Shown: positions 1-7,762 of the stretch, piece after piece
Layout: each line of letters begins with the position of its first letter
Numbering within the stretch: the stretch's first letter is position 1
Source of the DNA: Sphingomonadales bacterium
Lineage (GTDB): Bacteria > Pseudomonadota > Alphaproteobacteria > Sphingomonadales > Sphingomonadaceae
DNA length: 7,907 nt
Direction: 5' to 3'
Assembly (NCBI GenBank): GCA_017302775.1
Contig: JAFLDC010000104.1
Coordinates: 1 to 7,907, forward strand
Made by a program: the position numbers and the translations under genes
Notes under the pieces: model-generated
What the model saw: the letters and a program-made list of their open reading frames with translations, nothing else
What the model was told of the DNA's origin: nothing
Databases searched by the model: none

Positions 1-1639
1 GGTAGGCGTCGCCTCCGGGGATGTTGATCGCATTATTGCTGAAGGTCGCGCCCATACCGTTCAAAGCGAGGCTGCTGCCAGTCACCCCGGTGCCCAGCTG
101 CACAGGCGCAAACGGACCGCTTGCATTGGTGGCGGTAAAGCTGGAACCCAGCGTGACAAAGCCAGGCGTGCCGACCTGTTCCACCAGCGTGAGACCCGCA
201 CCGATGGTCAGATTATAGCTGGAGGCAGGAGGATTGACCGCAACACCCAACGGGAAGCGTGTACCGGGATCGCCATAGACCGTCAGATTGGATGATGGCG
301 GTGTAGTCCCGAAATTGGTCGAGGTATCGCCGATCGGCACCGTGTAGTCCGCAGTCGACGTGCCGCCGCCTTGGGGCTTGATCGCAATATTTTGCATGAT
401 CAGCGGGTAGTTGACGGGCACATTTTCAAGCCGGATGCCCATCCACCGTGCAGCCACAGCTCCGGTGACATTACCGCTGAGGTTCTTGACCTTGAATGGT
501 TCAGACGCATTGCCGGTGATCGTCAGCGTGTTGAGCGGGGTGACCGCAGCGCCATCCGTGCTGATCAGCGCCTTGGCAACGATGCCGGTCCACGCGTCAG
601 AGGTGTACGGACCATAGCCCATCGATAGCTGAATATCATCGATCCGGCCAAGAACCTGGGCCGTGCCAACGTCGACAAGCAAATCAACCGTGCGTGTGCC
701 GGTGCCGCTGGTCGGGAAGTTGGGTTCCCAGAAGTTGCCAGCCTGGACACCCGAAATCGAACTGTTGGTCAGTGTCGGCGGGGTTGCGCCGGAAACGAAG
801 GTACGCGAGCGAACCGCCAGCATCGAACTGGTCGGAATCGTTGCGCCAAGACCGCCGGCATCAGTACCCTTCACCGAGAAGTAAACGGGAGTCGGCAGGG
901 TTGTGTAACCGCTGGTGATTTTCGCACGGAACGACGCGTTCTTCACGATCAGCGGATAGTTGACCGGTACTTTCTCCAGCCGAACGCCGACCCACCGCGC
1001 CGAAGCCGTAGTGGTAACGTTGCCAGCGATGTTCTTCTGATTGTTGCCTTCGATCCCATTGGCGGTGATGGTCAGTGCACCCAGAACCGTGACGGCGGTG
1101 CCGTTGGTCGAGATCAGTCCCTTTGCGGTAACGCCGGTCCACTGATTGGTGGTGGCGCCGCCATACCCAAGGCTGATCAGGATGTCAGGGATGTTGCCCA
1201 GCACCATCGCAGTGCCGATATCGATCAGGATATCGACGGTACGCGTGCCGGTGCCGCTGGTCGGGAAATTCGGTTCCCAGAAATTGCCGTCCTTAATCGC
1301 CTGAACGCTGGTTGCCGAACCGGTGGTAAACGCCGGTGCCGTGGCGCCGGTCACGAATGTGCGCGTTTTGACGCCGACGCAGGCAGACGTGCCGATCACC
1401 GGACCAAGCCCGGTTCCGGCAGTGCGGGTGACGAACAGATTGGCGGCTTCGGCGGCGGTCAAGGTCGCCCCGACAGCTAGGGGCGTGCCGGTTGCGGTCT
1501 TGCGAACCGATGCGACGGTCGCGGGGATTTGTGTGACCTGATAGGACACGGTGCCAACGGCGCCAGTCGCCGAAATGGACAGGCTTTGTTGGCCAGATCC
1601 GTTCGGAAACAGGATCTGTGAGGGGCCGGTAAGTTGCAT
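1..1639 (-). CDS. Large repeat-containing protein, N-terminal 546 residues (partial, runs off left edge)
   Basis: Reading the minus strand from the ATG at 1639 gives 546 uninterrupted codons to the window edge, with no stop, so the C-terminus is missing. The start is supported by GGAG eight bases upstream. The protein is rich in Thr, Gly, Ala, Val and Asn, has a single Cys (C87), and has no N-terminal signal peptide or membrane segment. Residues about 1-70 look like a beta-rich, Ig-like opening. Residues about 72-240 and 258-421 are two copies of one module, sharing the segment GNFWEPNFPTSGTGTRTVD, then a DI(I/Q)LS-GYG stretch, ALIST(N/D)G, ARW(V/M)G(V/I)RLE and VPVNYPLI. The order of a VD-lid strand, an S-x-DG turn and ARWxGIR recalls F5/8 type C (discoidin-like) jelly-roll domains, but that is inference. 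Residues 440-546 are beta-rich without a clear repeat. It may be a type I secreted surface protein or a phage-like structural protein. Function is not established; the coding call is strong. Confidence 0.88.
   Translation of the reverse strand, partial: MQLTGPSQILFPNGSGQQSLSISATGAVGTVSYQVTQIPATVASVRKTATGTPLAVGATLTAAEAANLFVTRTAGTGLGPVIGTSACVGVKTRTFVTGATAPAFTTGSATSVQAIKDGNFWEPNFPTSGTGTRTVDILIDIGTAMVLGNIPDILISLGYGGATTNQWTGVTAKGLISTNGTAVTVLGALTITANGIEGNNQKNIAGNVTTTASARWVGVRLEKVPVNYPLIVKNASFRAKITSGYTTLPTPVYFSVKGTDAGGLGATIPTSSMLAVRSRTFVSGATPPTLTNSSISGVQAGNFWEPNFPTSGTGTRTVDLLVDVGTAQVLGRIDDIQLSMGYGPYTSDAWTGIVAKALISTDGAAVTPLNTLTITGNASEPFKVKNLSGNVTGAVAARWMGIRLENVPVNYPLIMQNIAIKPQGGGTSTADYTVPIGDTSTNFGTTPPSSNLTVYGDPGTRFPLGVAVNPPASSYNLTIGAGLTLVEQVGTPGFVTLGSSFTATNASGPFAPVQLGTGVTGSSLALNGMGATFSNNAINIPGGDAY
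377..868 (-). repeat. Second copy of the tandem protein module (residues ~258-421)
   Basis: This stretch encodes the second copy of the module in the left-edge protein. By eye more than half of its residues match the first copy. Part of the similarity persists at DNA level: an exact 23-base match lies at 696-718 here and at 1245-1267 in the first copy. Confidence 0.85.
920..1426 (-). repeat. First copy of the tandem protein module (residues ~72-240)
   Basis: This stretch encodes the first copy. It differs from the second mainly by a three-residue insertion before the conserved GNFWEP motif (residues 118-123 here, 302-306 region in the other copy). The offset between matching positions falls from 186 to 183 residues across that point. 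Identity is highest around GNFWEP and around ARWxGxRLE. Confidence 0.85.
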
Positions 1640-1678
1640 TGTTACTGCTCCGCATTGAAGGCAAGCCACACCGGTCTC

Positions 1679-1694
1679 CCGTGAAAAATCACGG
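1679..1694 (-). other. Perfect hairpin in the 5' leader of the repeat-protein gene
   Basis: CCGTGA and TCACGG form a perfect six-base-pair stem around a four-base AAAA/TTTT loop. It lies 40 bases upstream of the start codon and downstream of the putative promoter, so it would be transcribed in the leader. It could be an mRNA-stabilising stem or a small dyad operator. There is no following T-run, so it is not an obvious terminator. Confidence 0.5.
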
Positions 1695-1731
1695 AATTGC
1701 AATGTGATGGCTCGCGCTTGGTGGGAACATA

Positions 1732-1760
1732 TATAGAACGACAAAAATCCTACATTGCAA
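1732..1760 (-). promoter_or_regulatory. Putative sigma-70 type promoter of the repeat-protein gene
   Basis: On the minus strand, TTGCAA (1760-1755) is followed after 17 bases by TCTATA (1737-1732), within an AT-rich patch (TCTATATATG) that stands out in this GC-rich window. Transcription would start near 1725, giving an untranslated leader of about 85 bases. The -35 hexamer is part of ACATTGCAA (1752-1760), whose exact reverse complement TTGCAATGT sits at 1697-1705. Confidence 0.5.
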
Positions 1761-1914
1761 GCCCGCACAGTACTTTGCCGTAAGGCGCGCAAATCTGCGG
1801 TTGCCGGGCCGCGAAGGCCGGCCTGTGTAGAATTCCAGCCCATGTTCAACGGGATGGTTGCGAATCACCTTGGGCCGGTCAGCCGGCGCAAGGCATGCTT
1901 CGCGGCTGCACCCT

Positions 1915-2730
1915 TTAGCTTTCGGTATAGCGGATGAAGACCGTCTGCCGGCCCGTCAGGGTCTGTGCCAGCTCGCTTAGGACTTGCCTGGGTACGTCCT
2001 CGTAGATTGAGATCAGATCCCGCGAAAGCGCCGTGGCGGCCTCCACCGATAATCCCTCGTCCCGGTCGAATCCCAGGAAGCGGGATCCGATCCCGAACAG
2101 GCGGAATCCGTATTCAGTGTGCAGGTGACAGGCCAGCGCGAAATTCTCGATCGGGCTCAAGTCGCTGGCGAAATACCCATTCGGAAAGGCTGCGATCGGC
2201 CCGCCGGGATCGGCACCCGGCACAAGCTGGAACAGGACTGCCTCCTCCAGATGCAGTTGCAACGCCTGGTCCGGAAGGCGATTGATCGAAACCAGATCGT
2301 TGTCCGCGCCCTGTTCGTCCCAGAACAGCTTGTTCTGAAGGTCAGGCAGGGCACAAGCCGCAGCCAGTCGCGCAAGATTACTATAACGGATCGGAAATTC
2401 CGAAGTGGTCGACAGGTAGCCAAGATGTTCCCCGTCGGTAAATGCCTTGGGGTCAAGCCCCGTCAGATCATGCCCTGCGGTGCTGTCTAGGTCATGCGCC
2501 GCGGTGCCGTGCCCTGAGGTATAGCAGGCCTGCTGCAAATCATCGAGCGTAGCCACGACCTGATGCCCGGGGAATTCCCGGCGTAGGCGGAAAATCTCCG
2601 CCAGCAGCAAATCCAGCGACGTGATGTTCGTCGCGGTAAACCCGTCGCACAGGATTTGCATAAATGTTCGCGGACGATGCACCGCAAACGGGACCATTTC
2701 TGGTGACTGGCCTCGGCCCGGCGCGATCAT
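1915..2730 (-). CDS. Unrecognised 271-residue protein, translationally coupled to the upstream hydrolase
   Basis: The ORF starts with the ATG that overlaps the hydrolase stop codon (ATGA, 2730-2727), with GAGGAA just upstream, and ends with TAA at 1915-1917. I do not recognise the family. The protein appears soluble: no signal peptide, no membrane helix. It is rich in Leu, Asp and Ala. A helical N-terminal part includes LDLLLAEIFRLRREF. The C-terminal half holds FPNGYFASDLSPIEN and YGFRLFGIGSRFLGF, which look like conserved core motifs, followed by an amphipathic stretch (EAATALSRDLISIYEDV). The start is chosen because of the ATGA overlap. Met12 or Met24 are alternatives, and the longer open frame reaching back to 2877 would overlap the hydrolase and is rejected. 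Coupling suggests production in step with the hydrolase, perhaps as a partner or a protein of the same process, but no function can be stated. Confidence 0.8.
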   Translation of the reverse strand: MIAPGRGQSPEMVPFAVHRPRTFMQILCDGFTATNITSLDLLLAEIFRLRREFPGHQVVATLDDLQQACYTSGHGTAAHDLDSTAGHDLTGLDPKAFTDGEHLGYLSTTSEFPIRYSNLARLAAACALPDLQNKLFWDEQGADNDLVSINRLPDQALQLHLEEAVLFQLVPGADPGGPIAAFPNGYFASDLSPIENFALACHLHTEYGFRLFGIGSRFLGFDRDEGLSVEAATALSRDLISIYEDVPRQVLSELAQTLTGRQTVFIRYTES

Positions 2731-3854
2731 TTCCTCAGTCCGTAGGCCATCCGCTCCAAAGCACCGAAACAAGCGAGCGCTCCCGGATCGCCAAACGGGG
2801 AAAGCTGGCTCATGAACACGCCGCCAATGCCCTTGGCAGGATCGATCCAGTAGTAGGAATTGAAAATCCCGGCCCAATTCAGGCTGCCAGGTGACCGCCC
2901 GTTGGGGCCAGGCTCCGGATTCGTCAGGAAGCCAAGCGTCCAGCCGGTGTGCTGATCCGGGAAGCCATCATAGGGCGGGGCCAGGTGCGGCATGGCGCTG
3001 CCCATGTATCCTGCCCGCAGCCCGCCGATCTGGTTTCGACTCATCTCGGCAACTGTTTCGACTGCAAGTATCCGCTGTCCATCCAGTTCACCGCCCCGCA
3101 GGATTGCACGGATGAAGCGCGCGTAATCCGGGGCAGTCCCGATCAGCCCGCCGCCAGCATTATGATACTCTCCCCCACCAAGGAACATGGGCTGGACCCG
3201 CAGAGCGCCATCTTCTCCACGGGCATGAACCTTTGCCGCGCGCGCCGGAAGATCCTCGAAAAACCCGGTCCCGGTCATATGGAGCGGGGCGAACAGGTGC
3301 TCCGCCATGTAGTCGCCCAGCCCGGTGCCCGTCACTGCCTCTACCGCCAGCCCGGCCCAGTCGATCGAGACCGAATACTCCCACTTGTCGCCCGGATCAT
3401 AGAGCAACGGCGTCCTAATTGCAGACAACGACCCGGGCGCCGGCATGCCAACTGCCGCAAAATACTGCAGCAGCTCGGGATGAATGAAGAAATAGCCAAA
3501 CCCGGCGGTATGCGTGAGCAGGTGACGCAAAGTGATCGGCCGCGCGGCCGGGCGCAGTTGTGGCTGGCCATGCTGGTCGAAACCGGTCAACACTTGCGCC
3601 TGCGCAAGCTCAGGCAGGACATCGCCAATCGGCGCATCCAGACTGAGCCGCCCGGCCTCAACCTGCTGCATCGCTGCCGCCGTCGCCAAGGCTTTGGTCA
3701 TCGAGGCGATCTGGAACGGGGTGTCGAGGGCGATCGGCGTCTTGGTATCCACATCGGTCACGCCAAGCGCGCTGGCATACCGCACTCCGTCGCGGTCTAC
3801 GATCATCCCGACCGCACCGGGTACATCAGCTTGGGCAAAGGCAGCTTCGAACAT
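2727..3854 (-). CDS. Serine beta-lactamase-fold hydrolase (family VIII carboxylesterase / PF00144 type)
   Basis: The 375-residue protein has the usual length and motif order of the class C beta-lactamase/esterase superfamily. SMTK at residues 51-54 supplies the nucleophile Ser51 and Lys54. LLTHTAGFGY begins at about residue 112. YSV with Tyr160, within WEYSVSIDWAGL, is the second catalytic element, lacking the Asn of penicillin-binding proteins (YxN). HTG at about 302-304 stands at the KTG position. WAG at about 327-329 matches the Trp-x-Gly motif seen in family VIII esterases. These features favour an esterase or amidase over a true beta-lactamase; the substrate cannot be told. No signal peptide is evident (MFEAAFAQADVPG), so it is probably cytoplasmic, unlike exported beta-lactamases. 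The ATG at 3854 is chosen because GGGAG lies six to seven bases upstream and it begins at the natural N-terminus of the fold. The open frame continues far upstream, antisense to nadE, but that is a high-GC artefact. Confidence 0.93.
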   Translation of the reverse strand: MFEAAFAQADVPGAVGMIVDRDGVRYASALGVTDVDTKTPIALDTPFQIASMTKALATAAAMQQVEAGRLSLDAPIGDVLPELAQAQVLTGFDQHGQPQLRPAARPITLRHLLTHTAGFGYFFIHPELLQYFAAVGMPAPGSLSAIRTPLLYDPGDKWEYSVSIDWAGLAVEAVTGTGLGDYMAEHLFAPLHMTGTGFFEDLPARAAKVHARGEDGALRVQPMFLGGGEYHNAGGGLIGTAPDYARFIRAILRGGELDGQRILAVETVAEMSRNQIGGLRAGYMGSAMPHLAPPYDGFPDQHTGWTLGFLTNPEPGPNGRSPGSLNWAGIFNSYYWIDPAKGIGGVFMSQLSPFGDPGALACFGALERMAYGLRK

Positions 3855-3911
3855 TCTTCTCTCCCGATTGTGGGCATTGGCTAACCGCTTCCTTGCCCCT
3901 AGGAAAGCACT
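3855..3911. promoter_or_regulatory. Compact divergent intergenic region, hydrolase operon / nadE
   Basis: Only 57 bases separate the two divergent start codons. They contain both ribosome binding sites: GGGAG for the minus-strand hydrolase and AGGAAA about six bases before the nadE ATG. No clear -35/-10 pair fits for either direction inside the gap, so at least one promoter is probably within the opposite gene's 5' end. Confidence 0.4.
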
Positions 3912-5573
3912 ATGGTCGATACGCTTTCCATTACCCTCGCCCAATTGAACCAGGTCGTCGGGGACCTTGCCGGCAATGCCGCTGCGATGCTTGCCGCACG
4001 TGACCGCGCCCGCGCAGCCGGGGCCGACCTGATCGTCTTCCCGGAGATGCAGCTGATCGGCTATCCGCCCGAAGATCTTGTGCTCAAACCGGCCCTGATA
4101 GCGCGCGCTGCGGCGCAGCTCGAACAAATGGCCGATCACACCGCGGACGGTGGGCCAGCAATGCTGGTCGGCTCGGTTTTTGTGATCGACGGCGCGTTGC
4201 ACAATGGTGTTGCGTTGCTTGACGGCGGCAAAGTTGCTGCCGTTCGGCTTAAACATGAACTGCCCAATTATGGCACCTTTGACGAGGTCCGCCTGTTCCA
4301 CCCTGGCCCGCTGCCAGAGCCGGTGGTGTTCCGCGGTGTCATGATCGGACTGCCGATCTGCGAGGATATCTGGCATCCGGATGTCTGCCGTCATCTGGCC
4401 GATTTCGGCGCGGAACTGCTGATTTGCATCAACGGCAGTCCGTACGAGATCGACAAGGATACGCTGCGGATCGATGGTGTGGCCAAACGCCGCGCGGTTG
4501 ATACGGGGCTGCCGCTGGCTTACCTCAACCGGGTTGGCGGTCAGGATGAACTGGTGTTCGATGGCGCCAGCTTCGTCATCAACGGCGATGGCAGCCTGGC
4601 GATCCAGATGAGCGACTGGGAGGAGCAGGAAACCACCACACGGTGGACCCGCACGGCGACCGGCTGGCGCTGCGATCAGGGTATGCTCGCACCGCTCGCC
4701 GAACATCCCGAGGACGTCTATTGCGCAATGGTTCTTGCGCTGCGGGACTATGTCGATCGCAATCGCTTTCCCGGCGTGGTTCTGGGCCTCTCGGGCGGGA
4801 TAGACAGTGCGATCTGCGCGGCGATTGCCGCGGATGCGCTGGGGCCCGAACGCGTGTGGTGCGTGATGCTGCCAAGCCGGTTTACCAGCCAGCTCAGTCT
4901 TGATCTGGCTACCGAATGTGCGCGCATGATCGGGTGCCGCTATGAAACGATCCCGATCAACCCTGCGGTTGTGGCTTTTGACGAAATGCTGTCCGGCACT
5001 TTTGCCGACGTCGAGGTCGATATTACCGAAGAGAATGTCCAATCGCGCATCCGTGGCCTTACTCTGATGGCACTCAGCAACAAGTTCGGACCAATGCTGC
5101 TGACCACCGGCAACAAAAGCGAGATGAGCGTCGGCTACGCCACGATCTATGGCGATATGGCCGGCGGCTACAACCCTTTGAAAGACGCCTACAAGATGAC
5201 TGTGTTCCGGATCAGTGAATGGCGCAACCAGCACAAGCCCAGAATCGGACTAGGCCCCGATGGCCCGGTCATGCCGCAGGGCATCATCACCCGGCCACCA
5301 TCGGCCGAACTACGCCCGGATCAAAAGGACGAAGATTCGCTGCCGCCCTATCCAGTGCTTGACGGGATCCTGCTGGGGCTGGTCGAGCAGGAAAAAAGCG
5401 TTGACCAGCTGGCCGGGGAGGGATTTGACCGCGACACCGTGGTGCGGATCGAGCGGCTGCTCAATGTGGCGGAATACAAACGGCGTCAGGCCCCTCCTGG
5501 GGTCAAGCTGGGAACCCGGAATTTCGGCCGCGACAGGCGATACCCGATCAGTCACGCCTTTAGGAGCGCCTGA
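3912..5573 (+). CDS. nadE: Glutamine-dependent NAD+ synthetase
   Basis: The enzyme makes NAD+ from nicotinic acid adenine dinucleotide, ATP and glutamine, the last step of de novo and Preiss-Handler NAD synthesis, in the cytoplasm. The 553-residue length fits the two-domain bacterial form. Residues 1 to about 260 are a nitrilase-type glutaminase domain with the Glu-Lys-Cys triad: Glu45 (VFPEMQLIGYPPEDL), Lys114 (LKHELPNYGTFDE) and Cys150 (GLPICEDIW). From about 265 follows the synthetase domain. It has the PP-loop SGGIDS (294-299) for ATP, TGNKSEMSVGY (399-409), GDMAGGYNPLKD (414-425) and ITRPPSAEL (459-467). All key residues are intact. The ATG at 3912 has AGGAAA in good position. The gene is divergent from the hydrolase operon and followed by the asd leader. 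No regulatory site or terminator of its own was recognised. Confidence 0.98.
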   Translation: MVDTLSITLAQLNQVVGDLAGNAAAMLAARDRARAAGADLIVFPEMQLIGYPPEDLVLKPALIARAAAQLEQMADHTADGGPAMLVGSVFVIDGALHNGVALLDGGKVAAVRLKHELPNYGTFDEVRLFHPGPLPEPVVFRGVMIGLPICEDIWHPDVCRHLADFGAELLICINGSPYEIDKDTLRIDGVAKRRAVDTGLPLAYLNRVGGQDELVFDGASFVINGDGSLAIQMSDWEEQETTTRWTRTATGWRCDQGMLAPLAEHPEDVYCAMVLALRDYVDRNRFPGVVLGLSGGIDSAICAAIAADALGPERVWCVMLPSRFTSQLSLDLATECARMIGCRYETIPINPAVVAFDEMLSGTFADVEVDITEENVQSRIRGLTLMALSNKFGPMLLTTGNKSEMSVGYATIYGDMAGGYNPLKDAYKMTVFRISEWRNQHKPRIGLGPDGPVMPQGIITRPPSAELRPDQKDEDSLPPYPVLDGILLGLVEQEKSVDQLAGEGFDRDTVVRIERLLNVAEYKRRQAPPGVKLGTRNFGRDRRYPISHAFRSA

Positions 5574-5653
5574 TCGCACGAAGCACGATTATTTCACCCT
5601 GAGAACCACAAGGGCATTGCCATTGCGCCAAACCCGCGTTAGAGGCGCGACCC

Positions 5654-6854
<1,201 letters not shown>

Positions 6855-6878
6855 GATGAGTCGCAGGAACGACACATC
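6855..6878 (+). terminator. Hairpin directly after the asd stop codon
   Basis: GATGAGTCG (6855-6863) and CGACACATC (6870-6878) form a nine-position stem with one A-A mismatch and a CAGGAA loop, starting at the base after the asd stop. The following sequence is ACTCTGTCAGTTTC, with no solid T-run. It may be a weak terminator or a 3'-end stabilising stem. Confidence 0.35.
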
Positions 6879-6898
6879 ACTCTGTCAGTTTCAACACC

Positions 6899-7123
6899 AT
6901 GAAACGCAGAGTTCCATTTACCGGTCCTGGCTACGCCTTCTGCGCGCTGGGCGTGATGCTGGTCGGCGCGATCGCGTTGATCCTGACTGCGCCCCACACG
7001 CTGATCAGATCGGTCCTGCTGCTGGCGATGCTTGTCGCACTCGCCGGGATCGGCCAACGCTGGCTTCGCCATGTGCGCCGCCTGCGTAGACGGGCCATTC
7101 AGGATCAGCACTTGCAAATCTGA
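6899..7123 (+). CDS. Small two-helix membrane protein, unrecognised
   Basis: The 74-residue product starts MKRRVPFTGPGYAF. It has two hydrophobic segments at about residues 13-30 (FCALGVMLVGAIALILT) and 38-52 (SVLLLAMLVALAGIG). An Arg-rich tail follows (RWLRHVRRLRRRAI). The positive charges at both ends suggest that both termini face the cytoplasm, with a short loop between the helices. It lies 44 bases after asd on the same strand, downstream of the hairpin. No good ribosome binding site precedes the ATG (CAGTTTCAACACC), which lowers confidence in the start or implies leaderless or weak translation. I do not recognise the family and give no function. The hydrophobic pattern and frame make it more likely coding than not. 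Confidence 0.65.
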   Translation: MKRRVPFTGPGYAFCALGVMLVGAIALILTAPHTLIRSVLLLAMLVALAGIGQRWLRHVRRLRRRAIQDQHLQI

Positions 7124-7129
7124 CCTGGG

Positions 7130-7143
7130 TTGACCGGGATCAA
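7130..7143. promoter_or_regulatory. FNR/FixK/FnrL-type binding box
   Basis: TTGACCGGGATCAA matches the TTGA-N6-TCAA core of CRP/FNR-family anaerobic regulators, with nine of ten bases of the TTGAT-N4-ATCAA consensus. It lies 75 bases before the downstream GTG start. Its centre is about 40 bases upstream of the start site predicted from the -10 element TAGCAT, the class II activator position. This suggests induction under low oxygen. Confidence 0.7.
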
Positions 7144-7164
7144 CGACGCCAAGCTCCTTTGAAT

Positions 7165-7170
7165 TAGCAT
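7165..7170 (+). promoter_or_regulatory. Putative -10 element (TAGCAT) under the FNR-type box
   Basis: TAGCAT matches four of six bases of TATAAT and predicts a transcription start near 7177. No -35 hexamer is apparent at the right distance. The FNR-type box overlaps the place where it would be, as in activator-dependent class II promoters. Confidence 0.5.
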
Positions 7171-7204
7171 TCGCTGATGCAATCCAGTGTAAGGAGGTGG
7201 AATC

Positions 7205-7393
7205 GTGGACAGGTTGATGTGGATTCTTCACGCAGTCATATCGACTACGCTGATGGGCGCTGGGGTAACCGCCGTACTCGCCGCGCGGTTGCCGGGTTGG
7301 CAACCGATCGCGATCGCCGCAGCCGTGGGATTCGTCGCATCGCTGCCGGTGTCATGGGCCGTCGCGCGCAAGATTCAGAGCATTTCACGCTGA
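7205..7393 (+). CDS. Small membrane protein, first gene of the FNR-box unit
   Basis: The 62-residue product starts at GTG 7205, which is preceded by AAGGAGGT, the strongest ribosome binding site in the window, seven bases away; this decides the start over the later in-frame ATG. Two hydrophobic helices span about residues 7-27 (ILHAVISTTLMGAGVTAVLAA) and 33-53 (PIAIAAAVGFVASLPVSWAVA), ending with a short basic tail (RKIQSISR). From memory, it resembles short two-helix alphaproteobacterial proteins such as the DUF2798 type, some of which carry a misleading CTP synthetase label; this could not be checked. It is 15 bases upstream of the AhpD-like gene and surely co-transcribed with it. The FNR-type box places it in a low-oxygen or redox response. 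Function unknown. Confidence 0.8.
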   Translation: MDRLMWILHAVISTTLMGAGVTAVLAARLPGWQPIAIAAAVGFVASLPVSWAVARKIQSISR

Positions 7394-7408
7394 TCGGAAG
7401 GCAGGACG

Positions 7409-7762
7409 ATGCACAAGGATTGGCCAACCATGGCGGACGAACTGTCCGCAGCGATCAAGCAGGTGCGGCTGGGCAGCCCGGACGTAATGAAAAGCTTCTC
7501 TGCCATGGCGGCGGCAGCGACCACCGGCGGCGCACTTGATACCAAGACCAAGGAACTGCTGGCGATTGCCATAGCGGTGGCGATCCGCTGCGATGGTTGC
7601 ATCGCTTTCCACGCCAAGGCGGCGCTGCAGCACGGCGCGACACGCGAGGAAATCATGGAAACGATGGGCCTGGCGATCTACATGGGTGCCGGGCCAAGCC
7701 TGATGTATGCCGCACAGGCGATAGAAGCCTTCGATCAGTTCGCCGCCAAAGCCGCCGATTGA
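7409..7762 (+). CDS. AhpD-like / carboxymuconolactone decarboxylase family CxxC protein
   Basis: The 117-residue protein has the alkylhydroperoxidase D signature. Glu49 is followed eleven residues later by Cys61-Asp-Gly-Cys64 and then His68 (CDGCIAFH), the same spacing as the Glu, two Cys and His used in AhpD for proton relay and thiol redox. The EEIMETMGLAIYMGAGPSLMYA stretch after it is typical of the family. It is predicted to be cytoplasmic and to reduce peroxides or carry out a related thiol-redox reaction; the electron donor and substrate are not known. It lies 15 bases after the membrane-protein gene, downstream of the FNR-type box, so it probably belongs to that low-oxygen unit. The ATG at 7409 has AGG-CAGG upstream; Met8 is an alternative. 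Its TGA directly abuts the glnD stop. Confidence 0.93.
   Translation: MHKDWPTMADELSAAIKQVRLGSPDVMKSFSAMAAAATTGGALDTKTKELLAIAIAVAIRCDGCIAFHAKAALQHGATREEIMETMGLAIYMGAGPSLMYAAQAIEAFDQFAAKAAD

Larger units (their letters stand above)
1640..1914. other. Intergenic region between two minus-strand genes, with GC-rich hairpins
   Basis: This 275-base gap holds the promoter and leader hairpin of the left-edge gene. Just after the end of the 271-residue ORF it holds two GC-rich stems: GCCGG-TCAG-CCGGC at 1874-1887, and an eight-against-seven-base stem with one bulge at 1803-1822. Either could help end the upstream operon's transcript, but neither is followed by a T-run on the minus strand, so a terminator is not called. 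No convincing small gene was seen here. Confidence 0.4.

Noticed and set aside
1293..1664. Minus-strand 123-codon ORF overlapping the start of the left-edge gene
   Set aside because: It is Arg-rich shadow sequence in another frame; the duplicated module and RBS support the frame starting at 1639.
1803..1887. Rho-independent terminator for the hydrolase operon
   Set aside because: GC-rich stems are present but none is followed by a T-run on the minus strand.
2731..2877. N-terminal extension of the 271-residue protein into the hydrolase gene
   Set aside because: It would overlap the hydrolase coding sequence by about 150 bases, and its sequence lacks protein-like character; the ATGA overlap with an RBS gives a better start.
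2949..3884. Plus-strand 311-codon ORF opposite the hydrolase
   Set aside because: It is Arg/Pro/His-rich and out of frame with any recognised motif, a shadow of the hydrolase gene.
3855..5234. Long open frame antisense to nadE, continuous with the hydrolase frame
   Set aside because: It lies opposite a well-conserved nadE gene, shows no protein-family character and is typical of high-GC codon bias. The hydrolase has its own well-placed RBS and ATG at 3854.
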